Source: Candidatus Sulfopaludibacter sp. SbA3 (GTDB lineage Bacteria; Acidobacteriota; Terriglobia; Bryobacterales; Bryobacteraceae). From it: a stretch of DNA of 5,946 nt. The position numbers were made by a program, and so were the translations under genes. Where the stretch lies: positions 1 through 5,946 of the forward strand of contig CAMDKT010000398.1 of NCBI GenBank assembly GCA_945900935.1. Direction: 5' to 3'. The notes under the pieces are model-generated. The model ran no database searches and was not told the origin of the DNA. It saw only the letters and a list, made by a program, of their open reading frames with translations. This document shows, in pieces, positions 5,893 through 5,946 of the stretch. The first letter of the stretch is position 1. Each line of letters begins with the position of its first letter.

Positions 5893-5946
5893 TTAGCGCA
5901 ACACGGGTAGAGCCTCCAGGGCTTCGGCGAGAGCCTTTCGGCCCGG
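5893..5946 (-). CDS. Possible C-terminal end of a minus-strand gene cut by the window edge
   Basis: Reading the minus strand from the right edge gives an open frame PGRKALAEALEALPVLR ending at TAA (5893-5895). The Ala/Leu/Glu-rich helical character and G+C-ending codons look coding. With only 17 residues, no family can be named and the frame could be open by chance. If real, it is the nearest upstream gene to the TOPRIM-like gene on the same strand, about 260 nt away. Confidence 0.3.
   Translation of the reverse strand, partial: PGRKALAEALEALPVLR

Noticed and set aside
5789..5896. 35-codon plus-strand open frame starting MTDILAGVSYVEAE
   Set aside because: No ribosome site, no clear promoter, no recognised similarity, and a length expected by chance.
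1..5946. tRNA or rRNA genes, CRISPR array, riboswitch, complete insertion sequence
   Set aside because: Read through for cloverleaf features, regularly spaced direct repeats, known aptamer cores and transposase motifs; none was seen.

Overview
The window looks like a piece of chromosome from a G+C-rich acidobacterium, most likely of the Solibacter/Bryobacter type. That is inferred from the gene content: an Oar-like TonB-dependent receptor with an N-terminal carboxypeptidase-regulatory-like domain, next to Tat-exported Gfo/Idh/MocA oxidoreductase and DUF1080 (3-keto-disaccharide hydrolase) proteins. This mix is very common in that phylum but not exclusive to it. Strongly C/G-ending codons in the large genes fit. 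No taxonomic marker gene is present.

Layout. Positions 1-92 hold what reads as the decayed 3' end of a hicA toxin gene, split over two frames and missing its middle. It overlaps by ATGA the start of an intact hicB antitoxin gene (89-454, +). Convergent to it is a two-gene minus-strand operon: a DUF1080 protein (2417-1791) followed 20 nt later by a Gfo/Idh/MocA oxidoreductase (1770-475), both with twin-arginine-type signal peptides. A 67-bp divergent intergenic region separates this operon from a plus-strand gene for an 872-residue TonB-dependent receptor (2485-5103). Its stop codon lies in the same CTAG as the stop of a minus-strand gene (5633-5100) for a TOPRIM-like hypothetical protein that seems to have lost its N-terminus. 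The last ~310 bases are mostly non-coding, visibly more A+T-rich, and contain several dyads. At the very edge, the last codons of another minus-strand gene may be present.

How the genes may work together. The central three genes make a plausible small glycoside-use locus. The receptor would bring an oligosaccharide or glycoside across the outer membrane. The exported oxidoreductase would oxidise a sugar hydroxyl (C3 in the characterised pathway), and the DUF1080 protein would cleave the resulting 3-keto-glycoside in the periplasm. This is inference from family knowledge and gene order; the substrate cannot be read from the sequence. The two flanks (orphan hicB with broken hicA, and a truncated TOPRIM-like gene beside dyad-rich DNA) look like accessory DNA in decay.
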